From assembly GCA_963931865.1 (NCBI GenBank), contig OZ007509.1, positions 6,402,882 to 6,466,881 on the forward strand: a stretch of 64,000 nucleotides of DNA. Direction: 5' to 3'. Of this stretch, positions 31,764 through 44,069 are shown piece after piece; positions within the stretch are counted from its first letter, which is position 1; the number at the start of each line of letters is the position of its first letter. The position numbers and the translations under genes were made by a program. This DNA is from Axinella damicornis. Its lineage: Eukaryota > Porifera > Demospongiae > Axinellida > Axinellidae. The notes under the pieces were generated by a model. It was not told the origin of the DNA and made no database searches. It saw only the letters and a program-made list of their open reading frames with translations.

Positions 31764-32528
31764 AGTGCGCACGCTAACGTTTCTAATTATACAGTACCCA
31801 CGTGTACCCCAAGCATAGATAATAAACTACGAAACGAAAAAGAAAGTAACTCACTCGATCTATCCAGCTCCAGGACCTTGCTCCAGCTCTGCTTCGAGGT
31901 AATTTGTAACCAGCCATTAGTATGTGGAGGTGGTCGAGGTACATCTTAGAGTTCCATGAACCAACACCGGCTCGACCAATAATATTATATTAAACTGTAG
32001 CATGGGAAATGACGCTGCATGCAGCACAAATTTGCAGTACAACTATTGATGTAGGTACCGGTATGGGAATTTTGGCGTTGGCACCTATCTGTCCCTTGTC
32101 TCTTTCCCAGACCCCCCTCGGAATGAGACTAATCTGTCCTGTGTATCTGCTGTGTATGGTAGTTGCAATAGTGTTGTACGTGCGTCATCAATCACCGGAC
32201 ACCATATAAAATCAAAGAATGCCAGTAGCCCTAGAAATGCTAATGGTTTCTATGTTCCACGTGGGGAGGTAATCCTGTACACCGTACATGTAGTTTTCTT
32301 TGCCGTGGATATGCATTACTTTGACCTCTATAGTTACTTCTATTCTTCTGTGCGAGAGTCTAGCTACGCTAGGCTGTGGTGTGCTACAGTCGATAATCTG
32401 TTGATCGAAGAGGGGGAGAAGGGGCACGTGGAGAGTGGAGGAATGGGAAAGAGGGGAAGGAGGGGGAGGAAGGGGTATCGAAGGAGTGGGAGGAAGGGGG
32501 TTGTCATCAATGCATGACACTTGTGGAC

Positions 32529-33426
32529 ATGGATGCTCGGGTGCTGACGTACGAGGGATGTAACTTTCTCCGCCAGCGACTGGTGCTGGCCACCCTCATC
32601 TCCCGTCCAGTTAGGATCAACAAGCTCAGGAAGGACACTGATGAACCCGTACTCAAAGGTCACTAATTAGCCCAGAGGTCACCATGGTAACGGACTGTGT
32701 TCACTCTACACAATAAAATGTTCCCTATAGAGTTTGAAGCTGGCCTCATTCGACTGCTGGACAAGCTCACTAATGGGTCCAGAATTGAAGTCAACGAGAC
32801 AGGTAACTCAACTGTGATGCCTATAGGAGTATATCATCTTAGGGTACCATTGTTGAACCCTCTCCAGGGACCAGCCTCTTCTACCACCCTGGTCTGTTGC
32901 TAGGGGGTACAATGGACCACGACTGCAGCCAGCAGTGATCTATCGGGTACTTCCTAGAGCCCCTCCTACTCCTGGCACCCTTTGCCAAGAAGCCAGTCCG
33001 CATCACACTGAGAGGGTTAACCAATGGGCCGGATGATCCATCTGTAGGTTGTATGCTGGTGATATCATACAGGATACACTCTTCAATGGTGGACTACTAC
33101 AGAATGTGTGGTCCCTCTCCTGAAGAAGTTCCTCCAAGACAATGACCTGGAGGTCAAGGTTGGTTGCTATGGATTTCATCCTGACCTGCATGCAGACTGA
33201 CCTAATCTTTCAGGCCAGGTCAACATTGTATATGGTGAACAGTTCCACGTTACAATCGTGTACCAGCTGCTCCCCGATGTATTCTCTGACTTCCCTCTGT
33301 GAATGCTATGTGTCTCTGTTCTACTCCCCCTCTCAGGTTTGCCGTCGTAGGGTGTGGCCAAGTGGGTCAGGTGAGGTGGTGTTCTCCTGTCCCACGGTGA
33401 GGAAGATGAGGCCTGTCAAGCTGACA

Positions 33427-33465
<39 letters not shown>

Positions 33466-35030
33466 CAGAGGCATTGCGTATCCTGAACATCAACTCAACT
33501 ACATAGCTCTATGTTAACCAGTTAACCAGGATGTAAATGAGCAGTGGATGCCTGCCTCTCTGTAAGCAGCTGTCTGAATCCCACTAGAGCAGTGTGGCAC
33601 CAGCAGCTCCACTGGCAGGTACAGAATTGTCCATTGTAAGAGCTAGGCGTGGAGAGAATTTGTGATGGTGGAACACATGGAAGTTTAAACAGCTTGGCCA
33701 AGTTATGCCTTTTGACTTTGTGATGGTTAGCAAGTGCTGAGCTTGTTGCCACATGGCATTCAACATGGTCACCATTGAGTATTTGCATAGAGAGTGGGAG
33801 CTCAGGGTCAATTCCTTGACTGTGGCTGTCAGCTACTGTGTCCGTATGAATCCCTCCATGGCTAACAGGATGGTGCATGGACTCAGTGAGGTCGGTGCTC
33901 AATCAGCTGCTCCCCGATGTGTACATTTACACTGATGCAGTCAAGAGGGCTGATGCAGGGAGGTGAGTTGGTGTTTCATAGTCCAGTATATGGAGTTCGC
34001 ATTGCATGCTCATTAATTAGCAGCTAGGAACATGTGTGTGGTTCCAGGATATGAGATCGTGTAGACACACATCATCCCCTCAACATCATTCAAAGCAAAT
34101 GGCATAGGGATGTTGAGCTCTAAAGGAAGTATTGAAGTTGCAAGAACTTCACCTAACGTATCTTGTGAACATACAGCCAAAAAAGTTGTTTCAGCAAACA
34201 ATTCAAGTGTGAGCAGGGGTTGGGTTAGCCTCGTTCCCCCTACCGAGTGCCTGGGAACAAGGCTACGGTTGGGTTTGCTTCCCAGCCCTTTTAGGGCTCA
34301 AGGAAGAGTCCCTATGTTCTAAAGAGTATGTCACAATGGTCATACACACTGACTACATGAATGGAAGGCTAGCTCCTGACAAGGACAGCTGTGTGTGTTG
34401 TCTCCTCTTCAGGTCTCCAGGGTACAGGCTGACGCTGGTCTCAGAGAGCACAACTAGTGTTACACACGCATCAGAGAGCTCCTCACTCTCGCACCCCCTC
34501 CCACCCTCCCCTGTGCCTGGTGACCGTACCAGCGGGGAGGGTTGTACTCCAATGCTGCCGGAGGACATTGGCCGAGAGACAGCATCGCAACTAGTTGTCA
34601 GAGTGAGCGGACAGTACGGGATCGAGTAACTCCAGTAACACTGCAGTGTGAATGCAAATTGTTGGTATAGGGAGAAAGGGTACCTAGGAATCCCCCACTT
34701 TCTTGGTAATACTTTCTTCTTGGAATGTGCAGGTACTTATATATCTTAGCTTAGCTTCAAACACAGGTAATAGCCAGCCTTTTGTGATTTTAGCAATTCC
34801 AGATCTGATTCACTAGCTGATCATTTCCCTCCCTCATCCCAAGCCTTCTGCCATCACCCCTCCGCCCTCATCTCTTTCTCCCCTCATGAAATCTATGGAA
34901 TTCGTGTATCTTTCTCCAGGGTGGGTGTGCTGACTCTGGGTCGCAGGTCTTTCCTCTCCTATTCATGGCCCTTGCAGAGAAGGATGTCTCTTGACTCTAC
35001 CTTGGAGAACTCACACCATACGCGTATGTA
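32529..35030 (+). CDS. RCL1: RCL1, RNA 3'-phosphate cyclase-like protein, disrupted
   Basis: Rcl1 is a nucleolar subunit of the U3 processome needed for early 18S pre-rRNA cleavage. Exon 1 32529-32658 (YEGCNFLRQRLVLATL), exon 2 32731-32802 (FEAGLIRLLDKLTNGSRIEV), exon 3 from 32868 (YHPGLLLGGTMDHDCS ... IGYFLEPLLLLAPFAKK), exon near 33070-33160 (VPLLKKFLQ), exon from 33337 (GSGEVVFSCPTVRKMRPVKL), exon near 33840-33962 (MNPSMANR, DVYIYTDAVKRADAGR), exon about 34412-34603 (SPGYRLTLVSEST ... MLPEDIGRE) and exon 34920-35026 (GGCADSG). Order and sequence follow the family. TGA at 32936-32938 replaces a conserved Arg, and TGA at 34992-34994 a conserved Lys. A one-base shift lies near 33876, and a 36-G run stands where the 'LTDPGKIKRIRG' linker should be. 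The final exon is not found. Confidence 0.8.
33429..33464 (+). repeat. poly-G tract (about 36 G) inside an RCL1 exon
   Basis: The G-run follows KLTEG codons and precedes an RGIAY-like codon string, so it interrupts or replaces coding sequence. It is the longest G-run in the window. Confidence 0.9.
34217..34274. mobile_element. 40-bp palindromic element, 8/9 target-site duplication
   Basis: TAGCCTCGTTCCCCC...CTGGGAACAAGGCTA at 34226-34265; flanks GGGTTGGGT and CGGTTGGGT. It lies in an RCL1 intron. Confidence 0.7.
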
Positions 35031-35845
35031 ACACATCACAGTCGTTAGCTAGCAAAAACTTGTGAATGTTATATAGCAGGGTTAGACGTGTTTCCCCCAA
35101 AGGGGTAGAGGGGTGCTCCCCCCCTTTCCTGGCCTATTGTCCTTTGATGTGGTCATATGACTCTTTGATCGATCTGCTCAAGTTTGTACTATTTTCACCC
35201 CCCTTTCCTGTCAGTTTTGGGGGAAACACTGGCCGGGGTTAGGGGTTATAAACCCAAAGATTGAGACTAGTTGTACGTACAAGCTGGTGGACACTGAGTC
35301 TTCTGAAGTACATTGCAGTCTCCATGACATGGAAGTGCACCATTCTGAATGCCCCACCAAGAGATTAAGGCTAGCAAGATTTGCTTCTTTCTTTTAGGAT
35401 GCAGTTTCTCCGCCACCTGTGAGACTTCTTCCAGCTTACCTTCAACTGCAGAGGACGAACAGCTACATGTAGACTCCATCCCAAGACAAACTGTACGGGA
35501 CAGTCTTGCGTCGGAGTTGGTTTATCAAACTTCAGTAGAGGAATCATGCAAGACTAGTGAACATGATCTGGGATGTTATCTGTGTTCAGTGTAGCCTGCT
35601 CAAACTTGATCTGCATGGGATGTTGTCAGTACATATTCTCTCAAATTAATTTGATCTGATGTTGTCAGTATGTAGGTGTTCTGTCCGGTGTATGTTGTCT
35701 CTCTTGCATATTTTCCCTGGGATGTTTGGTGTAGTTCACTTGAACCTGATCTGCATGGATGTCATTGTACTGTGTGATGCTATATACCAGTTCCAGTTTG
35801 GGAACAAGGCTATATGCATCTTGATTAATTACCACTGTGAATACA

Positions 35846-38800
35846 TCATATTATGCCAAACAGCTCATCAATGTTGATGCTAGGTAAAGACTTCAATCCA
35901 CCCTCGTTCTTCGTCTGGACCTTGTTACTTAAGGTAGTTGCCACCTCTAGATTGCAATGATAACCAACTTCCTCAAACAAATTCATCAATAGATGAGCGA
36001 TGGGTGGGACAGTTCCTACCACCGCTGGGTGCATGCATGCAGTTGAGATTTCAGAAAGTGTGCCAAACATTGACGGTGAAAACTGTTCCTCATGTACGTG
36101 ATTGTTGTGAATGTTATTGTGATCACTGGTGGTAGCTGATTGGAGTCTGCTGGGCACAGGGGAGGTTAGAGATGCATCCGCCCGTACCTCAAGAGATTCC
36201 ATACCCTCTGGAAACTTCTCTTCAGTGTCATGGCTTTCACTTGTATCCTGGAGCAGAGGAAGAGGAGGAGGAGAGGAGTCTTTAAAATCCAGAGCAGGTT
36301 TTCTTTTTCTTCCGCCCGGCTTTCTTGTGACAGACTTGGGCAGTTTCCGAACCCTCTTGGCTGGTGGTGCCTTTGCAGCCGTCTTCCCCTTCCCCTCTAC
36401 AACCTCAGTCCCACCATACAACTCGATCTCTCAACATTCTCTGCCTCTCCTCCCTCCTTGCATCCCTCACATGGAGGGCAAACTCGTGCCGGGATGAGTA
36501 ACCAAACATCTCCGCCATCCTTCCAAAGTGCTTGTGTCTCGATATTCTCCTCTCTTTTCCCTCCATACCATCCTTGAAGCTTGGTTGTGAGACCATGGTG
36601 GTGCTGGGTCCAGCCGCCTCCTGCAGAGGTTGCCTCTCGGTAGTACTGGAGTGTCTGGGGGGGGGGGGGGGGGGGGGGGGGAGGGGGGGGGGAGGGGGGG
36701 GGGAGGGGGGGGGGGAGGAGGCTGGTAGTCCACGTCGTCACTCTCGTCACTGCAAACAATCAGTGTATTCATTTCAATACACATGCACATACGCAATACT
36801 GCATTTATACTGACCTCCAGTTTGTTGGCTACAATGTTGACCATATTAGGTACTGACCTCCAGTTTGTTGGCTATGATGTTGACCATATTAGGTACTGAC
36901 CTCCAGTTTATTGGCTACGATGTTGACCATATTAGGTACTGACCTCCAGTTTATTGGCTACGATGTTGACCATACTGACCTCCAGTTTGTTGGCCACAAT
37001 GTTGGCAGGATCCTGAGAGTGTTGCTGTAGCTCGTACACGTCAGTGAGGGCCTGTTTGCTGATGTGCTCCTCCACCCGACTGTTGCCCACCACTGACCTA
37101 CCCGAGTGCACCAGTGTGGTGGCCCTGCAGCACAGAGAAACAGACGGACATCAGACCCGTCCAGAGTCCATGACAATAAACTGTTGGTCCTGTCTACCTT
37201 GCAATGTGGTGGTAAGTAGATGGGCAAGACTAGTGGTCTAGTAGCCCTGGGAATGAGGCTAGTTGTCTAGAGGTTATAGCACTGGACTAGATTAGTAAGT
37301 TTCTCCTTCAATGTCATTCAGAGAGAACATTAAGCTATCAGTTCCAGGGATACCCTTCAAACTAGCCACAATTTGGCGTTTTATCATGTAAGCCTAACCT
37401 CATTCCCAGGACATGCTACTGAGCGACGCTACTGAGCATGGCCTGGGAACAAGGTTATGGACGCCCAAACTACATACCATGACATTGCAAAAACGGTCAT
37501 AGCAGAATGGTCAGTTATCAACGTTTGCTATTTGTCAGTCTTGTCTTAATTGTCTACCTTGCACCACACACCTGCTTCACATCACTCTCCTCCCCATTGT
37601 GCACCTGGCTGCATTGCAGAGGACGACAAACCAATAACATCATGATTCACAGAATATAGTTCCAGTTTAGCACTCACTCTGTGGCTACTCTCACTCAGGC
37701 CTCCATCTTGTCAGCTCTCTGAAAAAGGTTAAGCCGTCAGCCACTCTTAAGGTAGCAGCATACTTCAAGCTAAAACACAGGTACGTAAACTTGATATTGG
37801 CATAAACCATATTGCAATATTGTAGGGCAACAACGACACAATGGGGAACCTCAATTCAATGTTAGGTTGCCAGACCTCCCCATTCCTTGTGTATCCTCCT
37901 TATAGGAGCTCAAAGTAAGCTATATCCACCTTCAGGATATATCCAGTGCAAGGTTGGAGCCTGGTCGCCGCATCTGGAAAAGATTAGCATAGCCGAAGAG
38001 CTCTCCCTGCTGGCCCCTGTCCCCCGCCAGGGCGGAGAAGTACCTCCACTCTCTGGTGCCCTCCATCGCCATGTTGGCCAGTTGCTATGGGAACAGAATG
38101 GCCATATCCCTGCTGTATCAACGTGCCTGCTGTGAATAAGCTTTCGCTTGGTGCAATGAATGGATGGTTCTGAGTTCATTGGCAATGTTAGTATATCTGT
38201 TCCGCGCAATTTAGGAATTTGCGCAATCTCGAGATTGCGCAGTGCATTCTCGGAATCCCGAAATTGCGTGCCAATCTCGAGATTGCGCAAACAATCCTGA
38301 GATTGCGCGCTACGTTTGCGCAATCTCGAGATTGCGCAAACGTACGTATTGCGTATTTGACCTTAGCCATGTGGTTGAAGACAGAGCTACGCTCGCGGGA
38401 CGGAACCCGTTTTACAAGCGGTCTCCTGCTCCAGAGGTGACATAATGCGATCTACTACTGTGCGTGATATTGTCTATCGATCAGCAGCGGGAGGTTTTTG
38501 AGAGATTTTGTTCGGAGCGATTCGGGGAGAATGGCTGCCAAACCAGCAAGACCATAGCACGTGAGAAGGGCCAGAAGATTATCCACAGACTACGGAACGA
38601 CCCCATAGCGGATACCTGTGGTTCCTGATTCACATGTTGAGTGAAACAGCGGGGGTTTAGTCAGGAATCTCGAGATTGCGCGATCTTGTCACTGCGCAAT
38701 CTCGAGATTGCGCAGTGTTGCTGCGCAATCTCGAGATTGCGCAGCAATATTGCGCAATCTCGAGATTGGCACACAATTTCGGGATTCCGAGAATGCGCTG

Positions 38801-40790
38801 CGCAATCTCGAGATTGCGCAAATTCCTAAATTGCGCGGAACATATCCTTCACAAAGCACATGGTTTTCTCCACCTCCCTCACTCCAGGTCTCCTCCCTCC
38901 CTCGCTCCCTCCCTCCCTCCCCACCTCCTTCCTTGCTACTGTGACCTGTATCACAAACCAAACAGAAGTTTGAACTATGGAATCTCAAGTCATGGCCTCC
39001 ACACTAACTGACACGTGCTGTGCTTCCCCACCGAACCTGTTTGTAGACTTGTCTGAGGTAGATGTTCTCCTCCATGGTGCCCTCTGATATGAAACGGTAG
39101 GTCTTGTACACCGCACACAGTTACTGCAACACGATATTATAGATACATGTATCACTGTTGATTTGTATGGTAGAATGGAAGTGAATTGAGCTCTGGAATG
39201 GAATCAGCTGAGCTAGGACCTGTCTTCGGCCTGAAGGTCTGTGGCTGGGTTCCAGCTGGGGTCAAATATGATTACATGGTTCGCTCCAGTGACGTTCAGC
39301 CATACACCTCCACATCTGCAGAGGGAAGGACAGAAAATGATCACCGATTCCAGCAGTGGGGTGGAGGAGGAGGGGGCAGAGAGTGAGGAGGGGAAGGACA
39401 AAATGAAAGGTGTGTAAGGATCTTCCTAGTGAGAGCATAGCAAAATGTTGGCCCTGTGGTCCTGGCTAGGAAACGTCGTCAGTCCAAAGTTCCAAACACT
39501 GAGAGTAGCTCCATCTCTACGAACTATGACCAGTAGCTATATAGTGCCTGAACTCCACACTGGAAATTCACCACCTACCATGTTGGGATGAAGGAAGGAA
39601 TGCACAAGGCTAGCAATCGTGATGCTGCCGTCCAGTCGGCAGTAGACGTAGCTCTTGGAGACCAGGTAGTTCACAACCATGTCCAGTATCTGACTCAGTG
39701 GTTACTCTCAGACTGTAGTCTGAAGAAACTGTTTATTGGTGCTTGGAGAACACTTCCTGGCAGGCCCTGCAGGCCATGAGAGAGAGAGAGGGTTTCAAGA
39801 TTAGGGCAGATGAATTATGTTTCAGTAAACTAACATGCAACAAAGTTAGTACATGCCTGCAGTTACTATATACCAAGAACGATAAACTCCAGCCTCATTC
39901 CCAGGCGCTCGTACCAAGCACCTCGGAATGACTCGAGGCTAACTCTTGCTATTGCCAAGCAATCACCACCAGCTAGTCTCTATATAGCTACAATGTAGGT
40001 GCTCACCTTCTGTCTCAGTTGGTTAGAGGGTGTTCTGCCCGGCAGTAGTAGTCCGAGGTGGTTGGCGCACTTCATGAGCAGGCAGCTGTACTCATTGACC
40101 AGGTGCTGCCATTCCACACCCTCAGCGTTCATCTGAGGGTGAGAGCAATGGTGACTGATGGCAGTGGTGAGAGCACGAACGTAGCAACAGCATTGGTAGC
40201 AAATGCAGTGGTGAGAGCAGTGGTGAGAGGTGAGAGGTGACTTCACTACATTTTGCACATGCCGTACAAGCATTTCAATCTCGGTACGACTAACCTGGTA
40301 GCAGCATCGATATCTTCCCGGGCCCTCTTACTGCCACTGTAGCAGTCGCAGGGCTCCCCAGAATGCAGTATGAGCTGCATGTCCTCGCAGTCGAGGATGG
40401 CATGGTAGATGGTCTCCTGGAGCTCCGTGATTGGACAGAACATGACAAGCTCCTCTAGAGATAGCAAAGGTGTACTGTATCAAGTCTGAGATCACATGGA
40501 TCACATGACATCACATGACATTGCATGACATCACATGACATTGCATGACATCACATGACATTACATTACATTACATCACATCTCATCACACACACATCAG
40601 AGTCTATGATTTCAACCTGTAGTAGGCTAGCTACTTCACATATGCATGCACGCATTCCTCTCTCTCGACAAAGTTTACAATGCTGCTGGGTAGCTGAGAA
40701 GCAATGGGTACTTTCGTCCTGCACAACACGCAGTCTTTCATCAGGTCCTCCAACTCTGACAGCTCTACAAGAGACAAACAGCACACCTGA
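35846..40790 (-). CDS. ERCC6L2: ERCC6L2-like Snf2-family ATPase, C-terminal half, disrupted
   Basis: Snf2-family DNA translocase linked to DNA-break repair in vertebrates. Exons in order: ~40766-40680 ([20 protein letters not shown]), ~40454-40270 ([32 protein letters not shown]), ~40136-40010 ([10 protein letters not shown]), ~39690-39580 (YCRLDGS), ~39322-39220 (helicase motif V-like [20 protein letters not shown]), ~39125-39045 ([18 protein letters not shown]), ~38060-37930 ([20 protein letters not shown]), 37127-36984 ([16 protein letters not shown]) and ~36750-35846 ([19 protein letters not shown], then a Ser/Pro/Lys-rich tail ending near 35846). The R-x-x-R-x-G-Q part of motif VI is not found. 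TGA at 37934-37932 is in frame, and one extra base near 36424 shifts the tail. The N-terminal ATPase lobe (Walker A, DEAH) is absent from the window. Confidence 0.75.
36657..36715 (+). repeat. poly-G / GGGA tract inside an ERCC6L2 exon
   Basis: A 24-G run followed by G-rich words. On the minus strand it reads as a proline tract after [10 protein letters not shown], so it lies in coding sequence. Confidence 0.85.
36811..36990. repeat. 43-bp tandem repeat carrying an exon end and splice donor
   Basis: Four copies of TACTGACCTCCAGTTTGTTG followed by GCTACAATGTTGACCATATTAGG. On the minus strand each copy repeats the end of exon 37127-36984 (NIVANKLE) and its gtcagt donor. Confidence 0.85.
37233..37270. 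mobile_element. 20-bp palindromic micro-element, 8/9 target-site duplication
   Basis: TAGCCCTGGGAATGAGGCTA at 37242-37261, flanked by GTGGTCTAG and GTTGTCTAG. Confidence 0.6.
38196..38850. mobile_element. fold-back element with XhoI-palindrome arms
   Basis: Both arms begin GTTCCGCGCAATTTAGGAAT and then carry tandem copies of the 20-bp palindrome GCGCAATCTCGAGATTGCGC (three to four per arm). The arms are 38203-38345 and 38655-38846, in inverted orientation. TATC flanks both sides. The 300-bp core encodes an unbroken stretch with [18 protein letters not shown] that I do not recognise. It lies in an ERCC6L2 intron. Confidence 0.75.
40490..40590. repeat. ACATCACATG/ACATTGCATG tandem repeat
   Basis: About ten copies of a 10-bp TCACATGACA-type unit. 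Confidence 0.9.
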
Positions 40791-40796
40791 ACGGTC

Positions 40797-40878
40797 AGTC
40801 TAGCCGCTAACCCCTCGCCGTCAGGCCAGTCATGCACACGTGACCTGCTGGGCAGAGAGGGGCTAGCGGCTAGACTAA
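40797..40878. repeat. palindromic repeat, AGTCTAGCCGCTA arms
   Basis: AGTCTAGCCGCTAACCCCTC at 40798 is matched inversely by GAGGGGCTAGCGGCTAGACT at 40857-40876 around a 39-base centre. No target-site duplication was found. Confidence 0.7.
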
Positions 40879-41258
40879 TCCCAAAGTCGTTCCTCGAGGG
40901 CTTACTCCTTCTTCCTTGAGGAGCGAACCACCAGATGTTACAGTGAGCAACACCCACCAACTACCGACCTGACGGTGAGTGCAGGTCACTTTACAATACT
41001 GAGTACCATTAGGCCACCAGTGCCTAGTTTCACAAGCCAGAACACAATTAGTCCTGGAATCAGACTGTACCTCATGGATTAGCACCACTGTAATTGAGCG
41101 ACATGGTCTAGCTTGTGAGACTAGGCGATATCATGATATGTTTTACTCTCATTCTCCTCACCTTGGCGACTACACATGTAAACACTCAAGATTGTGTTGA
41201 CATGCATATGGTACGATAAGATAGTATAAAATTCCTAACGCTCTGAGTTCTAGAGGTC

Positions 41259-41870
41259 TTTAACCCTTTAACCACCGAATTCTTCCCACCAAGACAACAC
41301 ATTTACATGCATTCAGCGCACACCACTTTCGTAGGTACTCCTCTCCCACAGCATTCGCTCCTCAGCGGCCAAACTTGGTGGGGCCCGCACACATGGAGAG
41401 ACCTCTCTGGCAATACCGTTAATGATATTCATGACCCCCCACAAGCCCAGCAATCGGAGGTCAAAGGTGGATGTCAGCCGGATTTTCGCCCAGCATTTCC
41501 CTAAACTTGGGCCAGATCTGACTGATGGCACACCTTACACCACCAATTTGCAGGTTTTCTTGAGGCCCTGGGTGGGGTCTATGAATATCATTAGAATCAA
41601 AAATTCTCGGGTCAATGAATCTCATTAAAATCAAAAGACGCCCACGGCAGGCCGAAGGGGGGGCTGCCGCCCCCCCTTCGAAACCCCCCCGGTTGTACGT
41701 TTAGTGGGGGAGGCGCGCCGAAATCTGACCAAATTTTTGACTTCGTGCCTGAAAGTCGTCCCTAGGCCCTCTGAAGCCTTTTTGGTCTCTTTTTGGACTG
41801 ATGAGAAGCCCTACATGTGCATAGGGTCTAAATGACGCATTTATGCGTCAATAGGGCTTAAAGGGTTAAG
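41259..41870. mobile_element. non-autonomous element with TTAACCCTTTAA ends
   Basis: Left TTAACCCTTTAACC and right TTAAAGGGTTAAG are inverted. A GACGCATTTATGCGTC hairpin sits next to the right end. No coding capacity. Confidence 0.6.
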
Positions 41871-41984
41871 CATACTTTCCGAGGAGATGGTCAATCTCGT
41901 TCGTTATCCGATTCCGAATGGCTCTCTCTTCTGCAGTGTAAGTAGCTCAGGTGGCTTCCAGTGCCCCTTCAGGTCCTCAGCTGT

Positions 41985-42497
41985 GGCAGATTTTCCCTTT
42001 ATTGCTTCCCAGATGAGGTCCTAACTGTCCCGTCAATGTTCCTTGCCAGCACACGACCCTTCATGTTCCCCAGTGCACCGGCAAAGTGACACAGAGACAC
42101 GAGAACATTGACTGCTCTCTGGTCCATCTTTTGTGCATAATCCTCAACAACTGCCGAATCGTGAGCCACAAAAGCCTTCAATAGTGTCTCCGCTTCCTGC
42201 TTGGAGAGCACCAAGCTGCTGGCTTCTTTCCCCTCCTTTTCCATGTCTGATCCCATCTTTCCCAGGAATCCATGCAGTCTTTGCGATCTTAATGACAATC
42301 TCCTCAGGTACCTTGTACTCTCTCTTGAGTCCCTCCTGGGTCTGAAACCTCAAGTCCACTCCTGCTCCGATGGTCACACCAGACCACTTCCCGGGAATAT
42401 AGCCCACTCTGCGGAATCCCTCAATCCCTGCTGCTCTGAGGTGGGCAATTGCACAGTCGATGGCTTCTTTGCTGATGCTGCCACTTGGATCTGCTGA
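41985..42497 (-). CDS. pesticin/phage-lysozyme-like domain protein, frameshifted
   Basis: The frame from 42497 reads ISKEAIDCAIAHLRAAGIEG, then YIPGKWSGVTIGAGVDL, a T-x5-D arrangement with an upstream Glu-Gly that resembles the Glu/Thr/Asp active site of pesticin-type muramidases (T4-lysozyme fold). After an out-of-frame join near 42258 it continues with LSKQEAETLLKAF and AVNVLVSLCHFAGALG, like the helical C-lobe. A stop lies at about 41999. Such domains cleave peptidoglycan; in an animal genome they would suggest an acquired antibacterial enzyme. No signal peptide is visible in this exon, and upstream exons were not found. The family call rests on motif memory only. The frame break means this copy as given is not functional. 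Confidence 0.5.
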
Positions 42498-43004
42498 CTA
42501 CACAAGTTGACTCCAAGTGTAGAGCTGAATTGAGTCACAAGACCAGTCATCTAATTGCAGAAGCTCACCCACTGAAAGTGAACTACGTAAATGTCCCAAC
42601 GTGATTCTATTTGAAGCACTGCTTCCTGTGCATGTATAACAAATTCATCTGATGAACTGCTGTACTAGTCTCACAAAGATTGAACTGATGCCTGTCACAT
42701 AGGCAGGGGCAAGGCCCCCTATTATTCATCGAAAGTGCAATGAATATTATCCTATATGCCCCAGGTCTGGTTGCAGACTGGCTTGATACCAGACTATTCT
42801 GCACACTCCTCTTGCTGGCTGCCAATGGCCCACAAATGGGCCCAGATCTAGAGGCCCCAGGTTCTTGGATTTCACCTTCAGGGCCCTTCCCCCCAAAATT
42901 GAGAAGAAACTGGTTACCTTCATGTCCTTTCGAGGGCCATTAAACTGTCTGTCCCGGGGGACCTAGGCCGTGCCTTCTCCAGGCCCTTCCCTGCTGGAAA
43001 AACT

Positions 43005-43290
43005 CTACATGAAACATGCATGTTTCATGTATACCACATATTTCATGCATGGTGATCCATGCATGTTTCATGTTTTTCCTATACTGTATACCATGCACGT
43101 TTCATGTTTCATGCATGAAACATGCATGAAACATGTCAGAATTTCGGACGCTTTTCATTCATGAACCATGCATGAACCATGCATGGCATGCATGGAATGC
43201 ATGGTTCATGCATGGTTCTTGCATGAAGCATGGAAATTTCATGCAAGAATCATGCAAGAATCATGCAGAAATCGTGCATGGATCACAGGG
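43005..43290. repeat. ATGCAT/CATGTTTCATG-rich block
   Basis: Irregular array of short palindromes (ATGCATG, CATGAAACATG), related in composition to the 62-bp minisatellite at 22680-23060. Confidence 0.8.
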
Positions 43291-44069
43291 ACATGTTTCC
43301 ATGTGGTGGGCAATACAGTACAGCATAAGCATGCATGGCAGTCAACAGGGCCCCGGACATACTATAGCAGTCAACGGGACTTTGGATGTGCATTATCACT
43401 CTCCTCTTATTGCCACAATTTTGTTGTTGACCTCATGCAATTTTCTATTATATACACATTACCAGAATTACTACTAACACAGCTGTGCTAGTGTTAACTT
43501 CTCACTGAAGTGTGACTGAATGTACTTATTGCTATGCATATAGCGGGAAATTTTGTAGGTACAAATTTTCGCATAAATGGCTGAAATGACTTCAGAAGCG
43601 TATTTTCATAATTATGCCTTGCATGCATATTGCCACACCCCCTAGCATTACATGCACGTAACACGTGTCGATGGTGTCGTTTTCGATTGAAGCAGTGCAC
43701 AATAGTGAGAGGGTACCACGTCTACAATGCTGACATCTGGGCCTCTGTTGTTGGCGAAAAATTCTGGCAGCATACTCATCGACCATTGCTGCTCAGTGAA
43801 CTTGGCTTACTTCCATCTGTCGCACTTCCCACAGCCTTGTTATCATCACAGGCTAACAGTCATAGACAGGTCCACTGGAATTTGGTAGGCCGTTCGAAGG
43901 CTAGAAATATGTTACAAACGCCATCGCTTACTCGCCGCTTCCATGTGTTCGAGTGCCAGTTCATTACAATTTTGACCGGTAAAGCTTTCTATTTTCGTAC
44001 GTCTCAAGGCTTCATACAAAACACAAAAATTTGCACCGTACGAAAATTTTCCGCTATATGCAGTACGTA

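Noticed and set aside
40797..40878. Membership of the AGTCTAGCCGCTA palindrome in the TAGTCTCG family
   Set aside because: Arms differ from the family ends and the flanks show no 9-bp duplication.
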